Source of the DNA: JBCCFW01 sp039029535
Lineage (GTDB): Bacteria > Acidobacteriota > JBCCFW01
Direction: 5' to 3'
Assembly (NCBI GenBank): GCA_039029535.1
Contig: JBCCFW010000028.1
Location: 1 to 56,797, forward strand
Length of the DNA stretch: 56,797 bases
Shown: positions 52,869 to 56,797 of the stretch, in pieces
Position numbering within the stretch: the stretch's first letter is position 1
Layout: each line of letters opens with the position of its first letter
Notes under the pieces: model-generated
Databases searched by the model: none
Seen by the model: only the letters and a program-made list of their open reading frames with translations
What the model was told of the DNA's origin: nothing
Made by a program: the position numbers and the translations under genes

Positions 52869-54644
52869 TCAGGAGCCGGTGGCTTCTCGGAACCCGAGCA
52901 CCAGGTAGGACGGGCCCACGGCCACGACCGTCAGGCCGTCGAACTGGATGGCCTTGGCCAGGTCGACGTTCCGCTGTGGTTCCGATTCCAGCCACTTGCG
53001 GTCCACGACGAGGGTCCGGGCTCCGGCCTCCCGCAGCGCACGGATGGCTGGGGACTGGGGAAACGACAGCGCGGTCCGACGCAGCTCACGATGAGACGGA
53101 GGGAAGTAGCCCGAGTAACCGTTGAGAAGCGGCTGTCGGTGCGCGAGCGTCGAGAACATCCAGCGCACGGTCTGTTCGTAGTACTTGGACTTGCCCGGAC
53201 GAGCGAAGGGGATCATCGCGACGGGCCCCGGGCGCTCCTCCACGAGCTCGATCCACTCCTCGTCGGGAGCATGGCGACCCAGGTGGTGGAGCTTGATCGG
53301 CCACGCCTGGACCTCGAGCAGGCCGTAGAGCGCGATGGCACAGAGCCCGATGCGAGCGGACCGACCCTTCGCCCAGAGCCACGTCGCCCCCAGTCCGCTC
53401 GAGACCACGAGGAAGCAGTCGAGGTATGCGCCGAATCGGTGGCTGTTCCGCATCCGGGAGAGACCGGGAACGACGTCACGCACCCATTCCCACGGGCGGA
53501 AGTCCAAGAGCTCGATCCGGGGCGCCACGACGAGCACTGCAGCCGCGAGAGCCCCGGCCCCCGCCGCCTGACCCCAACGACGGAAGCGACGGTCTCGCTT
53601 GGCGGCGACGAGTCCGCACAGCCCCAGCACGAGCAGGCCCGTCCCGGGGTAGAGGTCGTGCTTCGCACCCTCCACGCGGACGCTGAGCCAGGGGCTCCAC
53701 TTCGCTCCCCAGGTCGGAGGAGCCAGGTGAATGAAGTCGCCCGGATGACCGGCCGACTTCAGGACGGAGCGGAGAGAGCGCGCCTCGCCCCCCTGGTGCC
53801 GCAACTGACCCGTGACGGGCACGGCGACCAGCGCACCCGCGACGACTCCGGCCAGAACCATCGCACTCACCCGGGAACGCGTGATGAGTGACCTCCCTCC
53901 GATCCGGATCAGCGCCACCAGGGGCAACAGGAGCATCGAGTAGACGGCGTAGTAGGACGAGGTCAGCGCCGTCACGGCGAGCCAGAGCCCGAGCTCGGCG
54001 CCCACCCGCCAGCTCGGTGCGCGCGCGAGGGCTTCGATGGCGCCGAGGCTGAAGAACAGCGGAAAGAGCATCAGGAGCTGGAGCACTCCCTGCTCCTCGG
54101 CGACGTAGGGGAGACAAACAGCGAATCCGCCGGCGAGAAAGGCGGCGCCGCGCGTCAGGCCGATCGCCTCCACGAGCCGGAAGGCCGACCACCCGTTCAG
54201 CCACAGTGCCGTCAAGACGACGAGGTTGTAGGCGACGACACCGCTCCCCACGAGCCAACGGAGCAGCGCGAACACCACGCCCGTCAACGGCTGTGGATCG
54301 GAGAACGCGAACGTCCCCGTCACGGGGTGGAAGATGGGGGCGTCCCAGTAGGTGGCGTAGCCCTCGGCGAGCTGCACCGCGTTCCACTCGAGGGTCCAGA
54401 GATTGAACAGCGGGACCGTTCCCGACGACTCGGAGCCCTGGGGGAGCGCCGAGCCGAGATGCGTCACCAGGGGCCAGGACGCGAGGACGGCGAACAACGC
54501 GAAGACGGCGGGAGGCAGCCACGCGCTGCGCAGCCCCTGGGGGACCGCCTGTCGGGGAGAATCGTCGGCCTTCCTCTCCCCCGCCTCGGTCCTGGCAGCG
54601 TCAGGAGGCTCGACCATGGTGTCCACATGATTCCTGGGTTTCAC
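52869..54644 (-). CDS. Multi-pass membrane protein, GT-C glycosyltransferase-like
   Basis: A 591-residue inner-membrane protein with about 11 hydrophobic segments (first at ~42-62, last near 430-450) and a periplasmic C-terminal ~150 residues. The first loop contains LWTLEWNAVQLAEGYATYWDAP and FHPVTGTFAFSDPQPLTGV, the pattern of YfhO/GT-C-like proteins whose first loop carries an acidic catalytic residue. The likely role is sugar transfer from a polyprenyl donor; acceptor unknown. GTG 54644 is the longest start; ATG 54617 is an alternative. Confidence 0.65.
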   Translation of the reverse strand: MKPRNHVDTMVEPPDAARTEAGERKADDSPRQAVPQGLRSAWLPPAVFALFAVLASWPLVTHLGSALPQGSESSGTVPLFNLWTLEWNAVQLAEGYATYWDAPIFHPVTGTFAFSDPQPLTGVVFALLRWLVGSGVVAYNLVVLTALWLNGWSAFRLVEAIGLTRGAAFLAGGFAVCLPYVAEEQGVLQLLMLFPLFFSLGAIEALARAPSWRVGAELGLWLAVTALTSSYYAVYSMLLLPLVALIRIGGRSLITRSRVSAMVLAGVVAGALVAVPVTGQLRHQGGEARSLRSVLKSAGHPGDFIHLAPPTWGAKWSPWLSVRVEGAKHDLYPGTGLLVLGLCGLVAAKRDRRFRRWGQAAGAGALAAAVLVVAPRIELLDFRPWEWVRDVVPGLSRMRNSHRFGAYLDCFLVVSSGLGATWLWAKGRSARIGLCAIALYGLLEVQAWPIKLHHLGRHAPDEEWIELVEERPGPVAMIPFARPGKSKYYEQTVRWMFSTLAHRQPLLNGYSGYFPPSHRELRRTALSFPQSPAIRALREAGARTLVVDRKWLESEPQRNVDLAKAIQFDGLTVVAVGPSYLVLGFREATGS

Positions 54645-55318
54645 GATTGATGAACTCTCGATGCTGAGAAACGCACCTCGGTGCGTGGTTCCCTGCGTCG
54701 AGGGTCACGGTGCCCCAAGACACGCGTCGACGAGAGGAGCAGGTCTTTTCGAGCACGGCACGACGAGCGTACCAGGCCAAGCGGGCGCGATGACAAGGCG
54801 CCGAAGCGGTACCTCAGGTGAGCGTGAAGAGACCCGCATCGTGGAACGCCTCTTGGCGGGCATCCCAGCCCTCGACCACTTGGCGCCGCTGGCCGGGCGT
54901 GAGCAGCCCACGCTTGCATCCACAGCTGACTTGGGTCTTGCAGTCGGCCGTGACACCGAGAAGCATCGGCTGAAGAGCGAGATGCAACGACAGCAGTCGC
55001 GCATGTTGTCATCCCGAAGCTCGGTCCTCACTCGTACTCCCCTGCCGGTTGGGCGGCTGACTGGCCACGCCAAGGTCAGAGGGAGAAGCGCTCTTGGCGA
55101 CGATCGAACGTGTCCCAGCAGCCTGAAGCTCCATCAAGTGCCGTGGCAGTCGTAGATGGAGAACGCCACGGCCAGCACGCCCCGGTGGACTTCTCGGAGT
55201 CCCACCTCGTCGGACCGTTGGCTCTTCGGCTGATGGTCGCGGCGGAGCCAGCGAAGCGACGCCGAGGGGAACGCACGTCGCGGTATCCTCTGCGCCAGGC
55301 TGGAAGCTCGGCCCCCCG
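54645..55318. other. Intergenic, no supported gene
   Basis: 674 bases with several overlapping ORFs on both strands, none with recognisable domains or ribosome sites. TATCCT at 55284-55289 is a possible -10 for the thioredoxin-like gene. Confidence 0.5.
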
Positions 55319-55864
55319 ATGATTCCCGATCCGACGGCGGAGCATGCACGAGACATGAACGACACAGCCCCCGAGCCCAACTCGCCCGAGCAACCGGATC
55401 CCGCTGCTGCGCCGAGCAAGGAACGCTGGTTCTGGCCGTGGTTCTGGCGCGTCTTCCTCGTCGCTTCACTCGGCTACGCCTGGTACTCGTTCTACGCTCC
55501 TGCCAACGACATCGCCTGGGCCGCGGACGCTGGCTCGGCTCAACAGCAGGCGGCGCGTTCAGGCAAGACCGTCATGCTCTTCTTCACGGGAAAGTGGTGC
55601 TCTCCCTGCCAGATCATGAAGCGCCAGGTCTGGGCAGATCCGGAGGTCGCCGCCGTGGTCAACGAGCATCTCGTCGCCGTGATGGTCGACGTGGACGAAC
55701 CAGCGAAGGCTCCCATCGTGAGCCGCTACGGGATCGGCGCCACCCCGGTCACGCTCCTCACCGATCCGGAGGGCAATGCCCTGGCGTGGAGGGTCGGGAA
55801 GATCGGCAAGGCCGAGTTCTTGGACCTGCTCGACGAGCGGACGGGAAGCACGAACGACGGATAG
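55319..55864 (+). CDS. Membrane-anchored thioredoxin-like protein
   Basis: A 181-residue protein: a short disordered N-terminus, one membrane helix at ~39-60 (FWPWFWRVFLVASLGYAWY), then a periplasmic thioredoxin fold. The redox motif is FFTGKWCSPCQIMKRQVW (CSPC), with the cis-Pro in GATPVTLLTD. DsbD-gamma/TlpA-like proteins of this kind reduce or handle disulfides of exported proteins, which fits the cysteine-rich secreted proteins in this window. ATG 55355 is an alternative start. Confidence 0.85.
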   Translation: MIPDPTAEHARDMNDTAPEPNSPEQPDPAAAPSKERWFWPWFWRVFLVASLGYAWYSFYAPANDIAWAADAGSAQQQAARSGKTVMLFFTGKWCSPCQIMKRQVWADPEVAAVVNEHLVAVMVDVDEPAKAPIVSRYGIGATPVTLLTDPEGNALAWRVGKIGKAEFLDLLDERTGSTNDG

Positions 55865-56190
55865 GCAGGACAAGCGCCCCGTTTACCGCACGCATCCGGC
55901 TTCCCTCGGTCTCGGCGAGCGCCTCGGCGGCTCCGGTCGGGACGAGGCGGTGCCGGCCGAGACGGCCGTGGGATCGACTTGGTCGGCTGGAAGACCTGTT
56001 GAAACCGGCGGCTCCCGCGTCGGCGCACGCTCGGGAGCTGGCAGACGATCAGGTAGATGAGCCGGACGCAGGGCCGTGGCGGGCTTCGCGGAGCGAGTGA
56101 TGCTCGAGGCGGCTACTCTCCGGCGGAAGGGACCGTGAAGCAGGAGTGCCGCTTCAGGCCGCGCTCTTCCCACGGCCGAAGGAGAGAAGC
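55865..56190. other. Intergenic, no supported gene
   Basis: 326 bases between the thioredoxin-like gene and tRNA-Lys. No convincing ORF; a small GAAGC/GCTTC hairpin near 56138-56157 might end the tRNA transcript but has no T-run. Confidence 0.4.
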
Positions 56191-56266
<76 letters not shown>

Positions 56267-56343
56267 ACCGAGAAGTCGAGAACTCTAGCCGGCTGCCGGA
56301 AGGCGGTCAAGCCGGCGAGCCCGAAATTCTCGCCCAGTCGTCC

Positions 56344-56797
56344 TCAAACGGCACGATCCGGCGTGGCCATCAGCTCGGCCACCGGGCGCAGCACCTCGGG
56401 GATGAAGCCGATCGACCAGTGGGTTGCCGAGACCTCGACGTGCTCGACCCCCTCGTTCGTGCGGTCGATGCTGGCCTGCCAGGCGACCACTCCATCGCGC
56501 TTCGAGTAGAACGACGTGACCGGCACGCTGAGCGGCACCTCGTCACGCTCCGCGACCATTCGCTCCATCTCGTCCATGTCGTAACCGCGACGTCTGTATG
56601 GACCCGCCGCCAGCGTGTACTTCGGACCGCCGACGATGGGCGACGCCAGCGTGACGACTCGCTCGACCACGTCCGGCGCGTCCCGCGACACCTCACGCGC
56701 CAAGAATCCGCCGAGACTCCAGCCGACGAGCCGGACACGACTGCCCGTGCTCTCCGCGAGCGTCGTCACCTGCTCGACCAGCGAGGGCATGAGCGCC
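56344..56797 (-). CDS. Alpha/beta hydrolase, 5' end beyond the window
   Basis: The C-terminal ~150 residues of an alpha/beta hydrolase. The nucleophile Ser is in LVGWSLGGFLAREV, the acid Asp in FYSKRDGVVAW and the base His in SATHWSIGF. The frame runs off the window edge, so the oxyanion strand is missing. A lipase/esterase-like enzyme is likely; substrate unknown. Confidence 0.8.
   Translation of the reverse strand, partial: ALMPSLVEQVTTLAESTGSRVRLVGWSLGGFLAREVSRDAPDVVERVVTLASPIVGGPKYTLAAGPYRRRGYDMDEMERMVAERDEVPLSVPVTSFYSKRDGVVAWQASIDRTNEGVEHVEVSATHWSIGFIPEVLRPVAELMATPDRAV

Noticed and set aside
54661..55155. 164-codon ORF in the 54645-55318 gap
   Set aside because: No ribosome site, no domain, Arg/Ser-rich product typical of non-coding high-GC DNA.

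Overview
This window looks like the chromosome of a high-GC, Gram-negative, probably free-living and aerobic bacterium. Evidence for an outer membrane and a secretory lifestyle: a MipA/OmpV-type outer-membrane protein, several lipoproteins, many secreted calcium-binding repeat proteins (thrombospondin type 3, MopE-like, cohesin/dockerin-like) and many secreted or periplasmic peptidases (M1, S46, S9, tricorn, M60-like). A short TIGR02999-type ECF sigma factor overlaps a Ser/Thr kinase with WD40 repeats, an arrangement common in Planctomycetota, Acidobacteriota and Myxococcota. I cannot fix the phylum from sequence alone. There is no phage, integrase, IS element or CRISPR array in the window.

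Layout. 0-1.4 kb: a nickel superoxide dismutase cassette (HupE-like membrane protein, sodN, maturation protease sodX). 1.4-8.5 kb: a four-gene leftward operon of secreted proteins (dockerin/Calx-beta-like, a 1198-aa protein of unknown function, an adhesin-like protein, and a cohesin + TSP3 protein), divergent from an ECF sigma factor and its kinase (8.5-12.5 kb). 12.6-20.5 kb: more surface proteins: a lamin-tail protein, an M60/enhancin-like metalloprotease broken by one in-frame TAG, and an Asp-box lipoprotein. 20.8-30.5 kb: small regulator/enzyme modules, three of them divergent pairs (LysR | DUF1330 + luciferase-like monooxygenase; hydrolase | GlxA-type regulator; LysR | enoyl-CoA hydratase), with dyad operators visible between two of them. 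30.5-33.3 kb: a MipA/OmpV - response regulator - histidine kinase operon. 33.4-34.5 kb: a compact metal-handling locus: a SEC-C zinc-motif protein, an unlisted 42-residue metallothionein with 13 cysteines, and an ECF sigma factor whose cysteine-rich tail matches the CorE (ECF44) metal-sensing type. 34.6-41.2 kb: an S46 peptidase homologue that has lost its catalytic histidine, a cysteine-synthase-like enzyme, an M1 peptidase with a DUF6702 partner, and an eroded second copy of the cysteine synthase. 41.2-46.6 kb: a monooxygenase | GlxA pair and a 1208-aa beta-helix protein carrying sixteen 23-residue TSP3 repeats. 46.7-56.8 kb: a methyltransferase, divergent S9 and tricorn peptidases, a GT-C-like membrane protein, a thioredoxin-like protein, tRNA-Lys(CTT) and the start of an alpha/beta hydrolase gene.

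Themes. (1) The CorE-like sigma factor next to a metallothionein, with a candidate ECF promoter, is the best candidate for a little-described self-contained system: a sigma factor that itself binds metal would switch on a metal buffer. (2) At least three secreted proteins end in a related FN3-like domain finishing in Cys-Pro, and a decayed copy of that domain lies 1.4 kb from an intact one; it may be a lineage-specific terminal module. (3) Several regulator and small-protein genes have a TANNNT hexamer 6-7 bases before the start codon, suggesting leaderless transcripts.
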